From Saccoglossus kowalevskii (Eukaryota > Hemichordata > Enteropneusta > Harrimaniidae): a stretch of DNA of 54,568 bases. This document shows, in pieces, positions 42,041-53,790 of this stretch (within the stretch, counting starts at the first letter, position 1; the number at the start of each line of letters is the position of its first letter). The stretch covers positions 1-54,568 of the forward strand of contig NW_003125638.1 in NCBI RefSeq assembly GCF_000003605.2. Direction: 5' to 3'. A program made the translations under genes and the position numbers. Below the pieces are notes generated by a model. That model worked only from the letters and a program-made list of their open reading frames with translations, ran no database searches and was not told where the DNA came from.

Positions 42041-42310
42041 ATGACGTGATGTTGGTTAGAGACACATTTGCTTATATTACACTATGGTGATGGTGGCCTG
42101 ATACGCATTGTTTACCTTTCCCCTAAGTTCATGTTTTCCCTACACGCATTGTTTACTCTCCATTAACGCGACGCTGATGCCACACACATTGTTCATCCCC
42201 CACTACCGCGACCCTGTTCCGACACACCTTGATTATCTTACAAGGACCCGACGGTGGTCTAATACCCATTGGTGACCTTCCCCTATAGCGACATGTGTCA
42301 GAGGCTTTTT
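42041..42310 (+). repeat. Diverged patch 2: C-rich, heavily substituted monomers in register
   Basis: Two one-base gains (ACACATGACG, ACATTTGC) are followed by about six units that barely match the consensus and are unusually rich in C and CC (for example TTCATCCCCCAC, GACCCTGTTCC, GGTGACCTTCCCC). Unit starts at 42,103, 42,144, 42,184, 42,224, 42,264 and 42,304 show 41, 40, 40, 40 and 40 bp spacing. The 41-bp step falls on the unit starting ACGCATTGTTTA, exactly where the B higher-order repeat predicts its marker monomer. Clean repeat resumes at TTCTTATATT (about 42,310). Confidence 0.85.
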
Positions 42311-44240
42311 TCTTATATTACACTAACGTGATGCTGGTCAGAGACACATTGCTTATATTACACTAACGTGATGCTGGTCAAAGACGCATTGCTTATATTA
42401 CACTAACGTGATGTTGGTCAGAGACGCATTGCTTATATTACACTAACGTGATGGTGGTCAAAGACGCATTGCTTATATTACACTAAAGTGATGTTGGTCA
42501 GAGACACATTGCTTATATTACACTAACGTGATGCTGGTCAAAGACGCATTGCTTATATTACACTAACGTGATTTTGGTCAGAGACGCATTGCTTATATTA
42601 CACTAACGTGATGGTGGTCAAAGACAAATTGCTTATATTACACTAACGTGATTGTGGTCAAAAACGCATTGCTTATATTACACTGACGTGATGGTGGTCA
42701 GATACACATTGCTTATATTGCACTAACGTGATGGTGCTCAGAGACATATTGCTTATATTATACTACCGTGATGGTGGTCAAAGACACATCGCTTATATTA
42801 CACTGACGTGATGGTGGTCAAAGACAAATTGCTTATATTACACTAACGTGATGGTGGTCAAAGACGCATTGCTTATATTACACTAACGTGATGGTGGTCA
42901 AAAACACATTGCTTATATTACAATAACGTGATGGTGGTCAAGACCCATTACTTATATTGCACTAACGTGATGGTGGTCAAAGACACATTGCTTATATTAC
43001 ACTAACCGTGATGATGGTCAGAGACACATTGCTTACATTACACTAACGTGATGGTAGTCAAAGACACATTGCTTATATTACACTAACGTGATGGTGGTCA
43101 AAGACACATTGCTTATATTACACTAACGTGATTGTGGTCAAAGAAACATTGCTTATATTATACTAATGTGATTGTGGTCAACGACACATTGCTTATATTA
43201 CACAAACGTGCTTGTGGTCAAAGACACATTGCTTATATTACACTAACGTGACGGTGGTCAAAAACACATTGCTTATATTACACTGACGTGAGGGTGGTCA
43301 GAGACACATTGCTTTTATTACACTAACGTGATTGTGGTCAAAGACACATTGCTTATATTACACTAACGTGATGGTGGTCTAAGACACATTGCTTATATTA
43401 CACTAACGTGATGGTGGTCAAAGTCACATTGCTTATATTACACCAACGTGATGGTGGTCAGAGGCACATTGCTTATATTGCAATAACGTGATGGTGGTCA
43501 AAGACACATTGCTTATATTACACTAACGTGATTGTGGTCAAAGACACATTACTTATATTATACTAACGTGATTGTGGTCAAAGACACATTACTTATATTA
43601 GACTAACATGATTGTGGTCAAAGACACATTGCTTATATTACACTAACGTGATGGTGGTCAAAAACACATTGCTTATATTACACTGACGTGATGGTGGTCA
43701 GAGACACATTGCTTTTATTACACTAACGTGATGGTGGTCAAAGACACATTGCTTATATTACACTAACGTGATGATGGTCAAAGACACTTTGCTTATATTA
43801 CACTGACGTGATGGTGGTCAAAGACACATTGCTTATATTACACTAACGTGATGGTGGTCAAAGACACATTGCTTATATTACACTAACGTTACAGTGGTCA
43901 AAAACACATTGCTCATATTACACTGACGTGATGGTGGTCAAAAACACATTGCTTATATTACACTAACGTGATGATGGTCAAAGACACATTGCTTATATTA
44001 CACTAACGTGATGGTGGTCAAAGACACATTGCTTTTATTACACTAACGTGATGATGGTCAAAGACACATTGCTTATATTACACTAACGTGATTGTGGTCA
44101 AAGACACATTGCTTGTATTAAGCTGACGTGATGGTGGTCATAGACACATTGCTTATATTAAACTACCATGATGGTGGTCAAAGACACGTTGCTAATATTA
44201 CTCTGACGTGATGGTGGTCATAGACACATTGCTTATATTA

Positions 44241-45730
44241 CACTGACGCGATGGTGTCCAAAGACACATTGCTTATATTACACTAACGTGATGGTGGTCA
44301 AAGACACATTGCTTATATCACACTAACGTGACAGTGGTCAAAAACACATTGCTCATATTACACTGACGTGATGGTGGTCAGAGACACATTGCTTATATTA
44401 CACTAACGTGATGGTGGTCAAAGACACATTGCTTATATTACACTAACGTGATTGTGGTCAAAGACACATTGCTTATATTATACTAATGAGATTGTGGTCA
44501 ACGACACATTGCTTATATTACACTAACGTGCTTGTGGTCAAAGACACATTGCTTATATTACACTAACGTGACGGTGGTCAAAAACACATTGCTTATATTA
44601 CACTGACGTGAGGGTGGTCAGAGACACATTGCTTTTATTACACTAACGTGATTGTGGTCAAAGACACTTTGCTTATATTACACTGACGCGATGGTGGTCA
44701 AAGACACATTGCTTATATTACACTAACGTGATGGTGGTCAAAGACACATTGCTTATATTACACTAACGTTACAGTGGTCAAAAACACATTGCTCATATTA
44801 CACTGACGTGATGGTGGTCAAAAACACATTGCTTATATTACACTAACGTGATGATGGTCAAAGACACATTGCTTAAATTACACTAACGTGATGGTGGTCA
44901 AAGACACATTGCTTTTATTACACTAACGTGATGATGGTCAAAGACACATTGCTTATATTACACTAACGTGATTGTGGTCAAAGACACATTGCTTGTATTA
45001 AGCTGACGTGATGGTGGTCATAGACACATTGCTTATATTAAACTACCATGATGGTGGTCAAAGACACGTTGCTTATATTACACTAACGGGATGGTGGTGA
45101 AAAACGCATTGCTAATATTACTCTGACGTGATGGTGGTCATAGACACATTGCTTTTATTACACTGACATGATGGTGGTCAAAGACATATTGCTTATATTT
45201 CACTAACGTGATGGTGGTCAAAAACACATTGCTCATATTACACTAACGTGATGGTGGTCAAAAACACATTGCTTATATTACACTGACGTGATGGTGGTCA
45301 AAGACACTTTGCTTATATTACACTGACGCGATGGTGTCCAAAGACACATTGCTTATATTACACTAACGTGACAGTGGTCAAAAACACATTGCTCATATTA
45401 CACTGACGTGATGGTGGTCAGAGACACATTGCTTATATTACACTAACGTGATGGTGGTCAAAGACACATTGCTTATATTACACTAACGTGATTGTGGTCA
45501 AAGACACATTGCTTATATTATACTAATGAGATTGTGGTCAACGACACATTGCTTATATTACACTAACGTGCTTGTGGTCAAAGACACATTGCTTATATTA
45601 CACTAACGTGACGGTGGTCAAAAACACATTGCTTATATTACACTGACGTGAGGGTGGTCAGAGACACATTGCTTTTATTACACTAACGTGATTGTGGTCA
45701 AAGACACATTGCTTATATTACACTAACGTG
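44241..45730 (+). repeat. 1,040-bp near-tandem duplication with inserted 880-bp-spaced copy
   Basis: The rare ACTAATGAGATTGTGG occurs at 44,482 and 45,522 and the CTTGTGG unit at 44,531 and 45,571, both exactly 1,040 bp (26 units) apart, with GATGGTGTCCAAAG upstream in each. Overlapping this, GCTTGTATTAAGC at 44,111 and 44,991 is 880 bp (22 units) apart, with matching GTTACAGTGG units to its left. The local order reflects at least two nested amplification events. Confidence 0.8.
44991..45286 (+). repeat. Rare-variant module (GCTTGTATTAAGC module), copy 2
   Basis: It is collinear with 4,265-4,560 at a constant offset of 40,726 bp through GCTTGTATTAAGC, CTACCATG, AACGGGATGG with GTGAAAAACG, GCTAATATTACTCTG, CTGACATG and ATTTCAC. 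Only scattered bases differ. Confidence 0.8.
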
Positions 45731-47382
45731 ATTGTGGTCAAAGACACATTGCTTATAATATACTACCGTGATGGTGGTCAAAGACACATTGCTTATATTA
45801 CACTAACGTGATGATGGTCAAAGACACATTGCTTATATTACACTAACGTGATTGTGGTCAAAGACACTTTACTTATATTACACTGACGCGATGGTGTCCA
45901 AAGACACATTGCTTATATTACATTAACGTGATGGTGGTCAAAGACACATTGCTTATATTACACTAACGTGCTTGTGGTCAAAGACACATTGCTTATATTA
46001 CACTAACGTGACGGTGGTCAAAAACACATTGCTTATATTACACTAACGTGATGGTGGTCAAAGACACATTGCTTATATTACACTAACGTGACAGTGGTCA
46101 AAACACATTGCTTATATTACACTGACGTGATGGTGGTCAGAGACACATTGCTTACATTACACTAACGTGATGGTATTCAAAGACACATTGCTTATATTAC
46201 ACTAACGTGATGGTGGTCAAAGACACATTGCTTATATTACACTAACGTGATTGTGGTCAAAGACACATTGCTTATATTACACTAATGTGATTGTGGTCAA
46301 CGACACATTGCTTATATTACATTAACGTGCTTGTAGTCAAAGACACATTGCTTATATTACACTAACGTGACGGTGGTCGAAAACACATTGCTTATATTAC
46401 ACTGACGTGAGGGTGGTCAGAGACACATTGCTTTTATTACATATACGTGATAGTGGTCAAAAACACATTGCTTATATTACACTAACGTGATGATGGTCAA
46501 AGACACATTGCTTTTATTACACTAACGTGATGATGGTCAAAGACACATTGCTTATATTACACTCAAGTGGTGGTGGTCAAAGACACATTGCTTATATTAC
46601 ACTGACGTGATGGTAGTCAGAAACACATTGCTTATATTACACTAACGTGATGGTGGTCAAAAACACATTGCTTATATTACACCAACGTGATGGTGGTCAA
46701 AGACACATTGCTTATATTACACCAACGTGATGGTGGTCAAAGGCACATTGCTTATATTACACCAACGTGATGGTGGTCAAAGACACATTGCTTATATAAC
46801 ACTAACGTGATGATGGTCAAATACACATTGCTTATATTACACTAACGTGATGGTAGTCAAAGACACATTGCTTATATTACACTAACGTGATGATGGTCAA
46901 AGACACATTGCTTATATTATACTGACGTGATGGTGGTCAAAAACACATTGCTTATATTACACTAACGTGATGATGGTCAAAGACATATTGCTTATATTAC
47001 ACTAACGTGATGGTGGTCAAAGACACATTGCTTTTATTACACTAACGTGATGATGGTCAAAGACACATTGCTTATATTACACTCAAGTGGTGGTGGTCAA
47101 AGACACATTGCTTATATTACACTGACGTGATGGTAGTCAGAAACACATTGCTTATATTACACTAACGTGATGGTGGTCAAAAACACATTGCTTATATTAC
47201 ACTAACGTGACGGTGGTCAAAGACACATTGCTTATATTGCACTAACCTGATGATGGTCAATGACACATTGCTTATATTACACTAACGTGACGGTGGTCAA
47301 AAACACATTGCTTAAATTACACTGACGTGATGGTGGTCAGAGACACATTGCTTATATTACACTCAAGTGGTGGTGGTCAAAG

Positions 47383-47420
47383 ACACATTGCTTATATTAC
47401 ACCAACGTGATGGTGGTCTG
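47383..47420 (+). repeat. 38-bp short monomer, copy 1
   Basis: The unit ends GGTCTG in place of GGTCAAAG, losing two bases, and both flanks are ACACCAACG units followed by GATGATGG units. Related 38-bp units are at 50,775-50,812 and 53,453-53,490 with the same context, so this is an inherited variant. Confidence 0.8.
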
Positions 47421-48460
47421 ACACATTGCTTATATTACACCAACGTGATGGTGGTCAAAGACACATTGCTTATATTACACTAACGTGATGATGGTCAAAG
47501 ACACATTGCTTATATTACACTAACGTGATGATGGTCAAAGACACATTGCTTATATTACACTAACGTGATGGTAGTCAAAGACACATTGCTTATATTACAC
47601 TAACGTGATGATGGTCAAATACACATTGCTTATATTATACTGACGTGATGGTGGTCAAAAACACATTGCTTATATTACACTAACGTGATGATGGTCAACG
47701 ACACATTGCTTATATTACACTAACGTGATGGTGGGTCAAGACACATTGCTTTTATTACACTAACGTGATGATGGTCAAATACACATTGCTTATATTACCC
47801 TAACGTGATGGTAGTCAAAGACACATTGCTTATATTACACTAACGTGATAGTGGTCTAAGACACATTGCTTATATTACACTAACGTGATGGTGGTCAAAG
47901 ACACATTGCTTTTATTACACTAACGTGATTGTGGTCAAAGACACATTGCTTATATTACACTAACGTGATGGTGGTCAAAGACACATTGCTTATATTACAC
48001 TAACGTGATGATGGTCAAAAACACATTGCTTATATTACACTCAAGTGATGGTGGTCAAAGACACATTGCTTATATTACACTGACGTGATGGTAGTCAGAA
48101 ACACATTGCTTATATTACACTAACGTGATGGTGGTCAAAAACACATTGCTTATATTACACTAACGTGACGGTGGTCAAAGACACATTGCTTATATTGCAC
48201 TAACGTGATGATGTTCAAAGACACATTGCTTATATTACACTAACGTGATGGTGGTCAAAGGCACATTGCTCATATTACACTGACGTGATGGTGGTCAAAG
48301 GCACGTTGCTTACATTACACTAACGTGACGGCTGTCAAAAACACATTGCATAAATTACACTGACGTGATGGTGGTCAGATACACATTGCTTATATTACAC
48401 TAACGTGATGGTTGTCTAAGACACATTGCTTATATTACACTAACGTGATGGTGGTCAAAG

Positions 48461-48534
48461 ACACATTGCTATATACACCAACGTGATGGTGTCAAAACAC
48501 ATGCTTATATACACCAACGTGATGGTGGTCAAAG
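48461..48534 (+). repeat. Two compressed monomers (36 and 38 bp) with clustered one-base losses
   Basis: Within 74 bp six single bases are missing relative to neighbours (GCTATATACACC, GGTGTCAAAACAC, ACATGCTTATATACACC). Nearly all the losses shorten a run of two or more identical bases. Such clustering is unlike the rest of the A block and suggests a local consensus error, although a real variant is possible. Confidence 0.7.
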
Positions 48535-50774
48535 ACACATTGCTTATATTACACTAACGTGATGATGGTCAAAGACACATTGCTTATATTACACTAACGT
48601 GATAGTGGTCAGAGACACATTGCTTGTATTACACTAACGTGATTGTGGTCAAAGACACATTGCTTATATTACACTAACGTGATAGTGGTCTAAGACACAT
48701 TGCTTATATTACACTAACGTGATGGTGGTCAAAGACACATTGCTTATATTACACCAACGTTATGGTGGTCAAAAACACATTGCATATATTACACAAACGT
48801 GATTATGGTCAAAGACACATTGCTTATATTACACTAACGTGATCGTGGTCTAAGACACATTGCTTATATTACACTAACGTGATGGTGGTCAAAGACACAT
48901 TGCTTATATTACACCAACGTGATGGTGGTCAAAAACACATTGCTTATATTACACCAACGTGATGGTGGTCAAAGACACATTGCTTATATTACACTAACGT
49001 GATGATGGTCAAAGACACATTGCTTATATTACACTAACGTGATAGTGGTCTAAGACACATTGCTTATATTACACTAACGTGATGGTGGTCAAAGACACAT
49101 TGCTTAAATTACACCAACGTGATGGTGGTCAAAAACACATTGCTTATATTACACAAACGTGATTATGGTCAAAGACACATTGCTTATATTACACTAACGT
49201 GATGGTGGTCAAAGACACATTGCTTATATTACACTAACGTGATGATGGTCAAAAACACATTGCTTATATTACACTCAAGTGATGGTGGTCAAAGACACAT
49301 TGCTTATATTACACTGACGTGATGGTAGTCAGAAACACATTGCTTATATTACACTAACGTGATGGTGGTCAAACACACATTGCTTATATTACACTAACGT
49401 GACGGTGGTCAAATACACATTGCTTATATTGCACTAACGTGATGATGGTCAAAGACACATTGCTTATATTACACTGACGTGATGGTGGTCAAAGGCACGT
49501 TGCTTATATTACACTAACGTGACGGCCGTCAAAAACACATTGCTTAAATTACACTGACGTGATGGTGGTCAGAGACACATTGCTTATATTACACTAACGT
49601 GATGGTTGTCTAAGACGCATTGCTTATATTACACTAACGTGATGGTGGTAAAAGACTCATTGCTTATATTACACCAACGTGATGGTGGTCAAAGACACAT
49701 TGCTTATATTACAATAACGTGATGATGGTCAAAGACACATTGCTTATATTACACTAACGTGATAGTGGTTTAAGACACATTGCTTATATTACACTAACGT
49801 GATGGTGGTCAAAGACACATTGCTTATATTACACCAACGTGATGGTGGTCAAAAACACATTGCTTATATTACACAAACGTGATTATGGTCAAAGACACAT
49901 TGCTTATATTACACTAACGTGATAGTGGTGTAAGACACATTGCTTATATTACACTAACGTGATGGTGGTCAAAGACACATTGCTTATATTACACTAACGT
50001 GATGGTGGTCAAAAACACATTGCTCATATTTCACTAACGTGATGGTGGTCAAAGACACATTGCTTATATTACACCAACGTGATGGTGGTCAAAAACACAT
50101 TGCTTATATTACACAAACGTGATTATGATCAAAGACACATTGCTTATATTACACTAACGTGATAGTGGTCTAAGACACATTGCTTATATTACACTAACGT
50201 GATGGTGGTCAAAGACACATTGCTTATATTACACTAACGTGATGGTGGTCAAAGACACATTGCTTATATTACACTAACGTGACAGTGGTCAAAAACACAT
50301 TGCTCATATTACACTGACGTGATGGTAGTCAGAGACACATTGCTTACATTACACTAACGTGATGGTAGTCAAAGACACATTGCTTATATTACACTAACGT
50401 GATGGTGGTCAAAGACACATTGCTTATATTACACTAACGTGATTGTGATCAAAGACACATTGCTTATATTATACTAATGTGATTGTGGTCAACGACACAT
50501 TGCTTATATTACACTAACGTGATTGTGGTCCAAGACACATTGCTTATATTACACTAACGTGGCGGTGGTCAAAAACACATTGCTTATATTACACTGACGT
50601 GAGGGTGGTCAGAGACACATTGCTTTTATTACACTAACGTGATTGTGGTCAAAGACACATTGCTTATATTACACTAACGTGATTGTGGTCAAAGACACAT
50701 TGCTTATAATATACTACCGTGATGGTGGTCAAAGACACATTGCTTATATTACACTAACGTGATGATGGTCAAAG

Positions 50775-50812
50775 ACACATTGCTTATATTACACCAACGT
50801 GATGGTGGTCAG
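50775..50812 (+). repeat. 38-bp short monomer, copy 2
   Basis: GGTCAGACACATT replaces GGTCAAAGACACATT (two bases lost). The flanks ACACCAACG and then GATGATGG match copies at 47,383 and 53,453. Confidence 0.8.
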
Positions 50813-53452
50813 ACACATTGCTTATATTACACCAACGTGATGGTGGTCAAAGACACATTGCTTATATTACACTAACGTGATGATGGTCAAAGACACATTG
50901 CTTATATTACACTAACGTGATGATGGTCAAAGACACATTGCTTATATTACACTAACGTGATGGTAGTCAAAGACACATTGCTTATATTACACTAACGTGA
51001 TTGTGGTCAAAGACACTTTGCTTATATTACACTAACGTGATGGTGGTCAAAGATACATTGCTTATATTACACTAACGTGACAGTGGTCAAAAACACATTG
51101 CTCATATTACACTGACGTGATGATAGTCAGAGACACATTGCTTACATTACACTAACGTGATGGTAGTCAAAGACACATTGCTTATATTACACTAACGTGA
51201 TGGTGCTCAAAGACACATTGCTTATATTACACTAACGTGATTGTGGTCAACGACACATTGCTTATATTACACTAACGTACTTGTGGTCAAAGACACATTG
51301 CTTATATTACACTAACGTGACGGTGGTCAAAAACACATTGCTTATATTACACTGACGTGAGGGTGGTCAGAGACACATTGCTTATATTACACTAACGTGA
51401 TGATGGTCAAAGACACATTGCTTATATTACACTAACGTGATGGTAGTCAAAGACACATTGTTTATATTACACTAACGTGATGATGGTCAAAGATACATTG
51501 CTTAAATTGCACTGACGTGATGGTGGTCAAAGACACGCTGCTTATATTACACTAACATGATAGTGGTCAAAGACACATTGCTTTTATTACATATACGTGA
51601 TAGTGGTCAAAAACACATTGCTTATATTACACTAACGTGATGATGGTCAAAGACACATTGCTTATATTACACTAACGTGATGGTGGTCAAAGACACATTG
51701 CTTTTATTACACTAACGTGATGATGGTCAAAGACACATTGCTTATATTACACTCAAGTGGTGGTGGTCAAAGACACATTGCTAATATTACACTGACGTGA
51801 TGGTAGTCTGAAACACATTGCTTATATTACACTAACGTGATGGTGGTCAAAAACACATTGCTTATATTACACCAACGTGATGGTGGTCAAAGACACATTG
51901 CTTATATTACACCAACGTGATGGTGGTCAAAGACACATTGCTTATATTACACTAACGTGATGATGGTCAAATACACATTGCTTATATTACACTAACGTGA
52001 TGGTAGTCAAAGACACATTGCTTATATTACACTAACGTGATGATGGTCAAAGACACATTGCTTATATTATACTGACGTGATGGTGGTCAAAAACACATTG
52101 CTTATATTACACTAACGTGACGGTGGTCAAAGACACATTGCTTATATTGCACTAACGTGATGATGGTCAAAGACACATTGCTTATATTACACTAACGTGA
52201 CGGTGGTCAAAAACACATTGCTTAAATTACACTGACGTGATGGTGGTCAGAGACACATTGCTTATATTACACTAACGTGATGGTGGTCTAAGACACATTG
52301 CTTATATTACACTAACGTGATGGTGGTCAAAGTCACATTGCTTATATTACACCAACGTGATGTTGGTCAAAGACACATTGCTTATATTGCACTAACGTGA
52401 TGGTGGTCAAAGACACTTTGCTTATATTACACTGACGCGATGGTGGTCAAAGACACATTGCTTATATTACACTAACGTGATGGTGGTCAAAGACACATTG
52501 CTTATATTACACTAACGTGACAGTGGTCAAAAACACATTGCTCATATTACACTGACGTGATGGTGGTCAAAGGCACATTGCTTACATTACACTAACGTGA
52601 TGGTAGTCAAAGACACATTGCGTATATTACACTAACGTGATGGTGGTCAAAGACACATTGCTTATATTACACTAACGTGATTGTGGTCAAAGACACATTG
52701 CTTATATTATACTAATGTGATTGTGGTCAACGACACATTGCTTATATTACACTAACGTGCTTGTGGTCAAAGACACATTGCTTACATTACACTAACGTGA
52801 CGGTGGTCAAAAACACATTGCTTATATTACACTGACGTGAGGGTGGTCAGAGACACATTGCTTTTATTACACTAACATGATTGTGGTCAAAGACACATTG
52901 CTTATATTACACTAACGTGATGGTGGTCAAAGACACATTGCTTATATTACACTAACGTGATGATGGTCAAAAACACATTGCTTATATTACACTCAAGTGA
53001 TGGTGGTCAAAGACTCATTGCTTATATTACACTGACGTTATGGTAGTCAGAAACACATTGCTTATATTACACTAACGTGATGGTGGTCAAAAACACATTG
53101 CTTATATTACACTAACGTGACGGTGGTCAAAGACACATTGCTTATATTGCACTAACGTGATGATGGTCAAAGACACATTGCTTATATTACACTAACGTGA
53201 TGGTGGTCAAAGGCACATTGCTCATATTACTCTGACGTGATGGTGGTCATAGACACATTGCTATTATTACACTGACATGATGGTTGTCAAAGACATATTG
53301 CTTATATTTCACTAACGTGATGGTGGTCAAAGACACATTGCTCATATTACACTAACGTGATGGTGGTCAAAAACACATTGCTTATATTACACTGACGTCA
53401 TGGTGATCAAAGACACGTTGCTTATATTACACTGACGTGACAGTGGTCAAAA

Positions 53453-53490
53453 ACACATTGCTTATATTACACCAACGTGATAGTGGTCAG
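53453..53490 (+). repeat. 38-bp short monomer, copy 3
   Basis: GTGATAGTGGTCAGACAC has the same two-base loss as copies 1 and 2, followed by an ACAGCAACG unit and a GATGATGG unit. Confidence 0.8.
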
Positions 53491-53594
53491 ACACATTGCT
53501 TATATTACAGCAACGTGATGGTGGTCAAAGACACATTGCTTATATTACACTAACGTGATGATGGTCAAAGACACATTGCTTATAATACACTAAC

Positions 53595-53790
53595 GTGATG
53601 GTAGTCAAGGCACATTGCTTATATTACAATAACGTAATGATGGTCAAAGACACTTGCTTATATTATAGTGACGTGATGGTGGTCAAAACACATTGCTTAT
53701 ATTACACTAACGTGATGATGGTCAAAACACATTGCTTATTTTACACTAACGTGATGGTGGTCAAAGACACATTGCTTATATTGCACTAAC
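53595..53790 (+). repeat. Four consecutive 39-bp monomers
   Basis: GTG or GTA codons that begin the ATGG box fall at 53,595, 53,634, 53,673, 53,712 and 53,751, each 39 bp apart, and the next is 40 bp on at 53,791. Each unit lacks one base (GTCAAGGCAC, GACACTTGC, GTCAAAACAC, GTCAAAACAC). Because 39 is 13 codons, the frame reading Y-Y-T-N-V-M stays open across the run and then closes when 40-bp units resume. This explains the 64-codon open frame here, a fourfold 13-residue repeat that I do not consider a gene. Confidence 0.8.

Larger units (their letters stand above)
33195..43005 (+). repeat. B-type satellite block 5 (longest B block)
   Basis: It begins abruptly with GTCAAAGGCACATTACTT, GATGGTTGTC and ACATCGC, the combination seen at 28,480. 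Marker monomers are at 33,533, 33,734, 34,055, 34,816, 35,377, 36,418, 38,059, 38,140, 39,461, 40,222 and 40,987. Positions 33,515-34,050 copy 14,050-14,590, sharing a 201-bp marker spacing, GCTGGTCTAAG and a damaged GTTATGG or GATATGG unit. The block holds two heavily altered patches (40,395-40,850 and 42,041-42,310) and ends near a one-base gain (CTAACCGTGATG, about 43,006). Confidence 0.8.
43005..53790 (+). repeat. A-type satellite block 5 (longest A block)
   Basis: About 10.8 kb of A dialect. A frequent series is GCTTACATT, TGGTAGTC, a plain unit, GTGATTGTGG, ATTATACTAATG with GTCAACGAC, GTGCTTGTGG, GTGACGGTGG with GTCAAAAAC, CTGACGTGAGGG with GCTTTTATT, and GTGATTGTGG. All or part of it occurs near 43,020, 44,400, 45,440, 46,140, 50,340, 51,130 and 52,570. 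Positions 52,120-52,640 copy 7,481-8,000 (offset about 44,638). Three 38-bp monomers occur only here. Right of 53,595 four 39-bp units precede the return of B units. Confidence 0.8.

Noticed and set aside
42041-42310. Insertion of foreign or unique DNA, such as a transposon fragment
   Set aside because: The patch keeps 40- and 41-bp spacing and recognisable anchors (ACGCATTGTTT, ACACATTG, CGACGGTGGTCTAA) in the expected order, so it is altered satellite. No terminal repeats or target-site duplication were seen.
53595-53789. 64-codon open frame with a 13-residue repeat
   Set aside because: It is produced by four 39-bp units that hold the one stop-free frame. It is an interesting mechanism (see findings), but no independent sign of a gene exists and the deletions may be sequencing errors.
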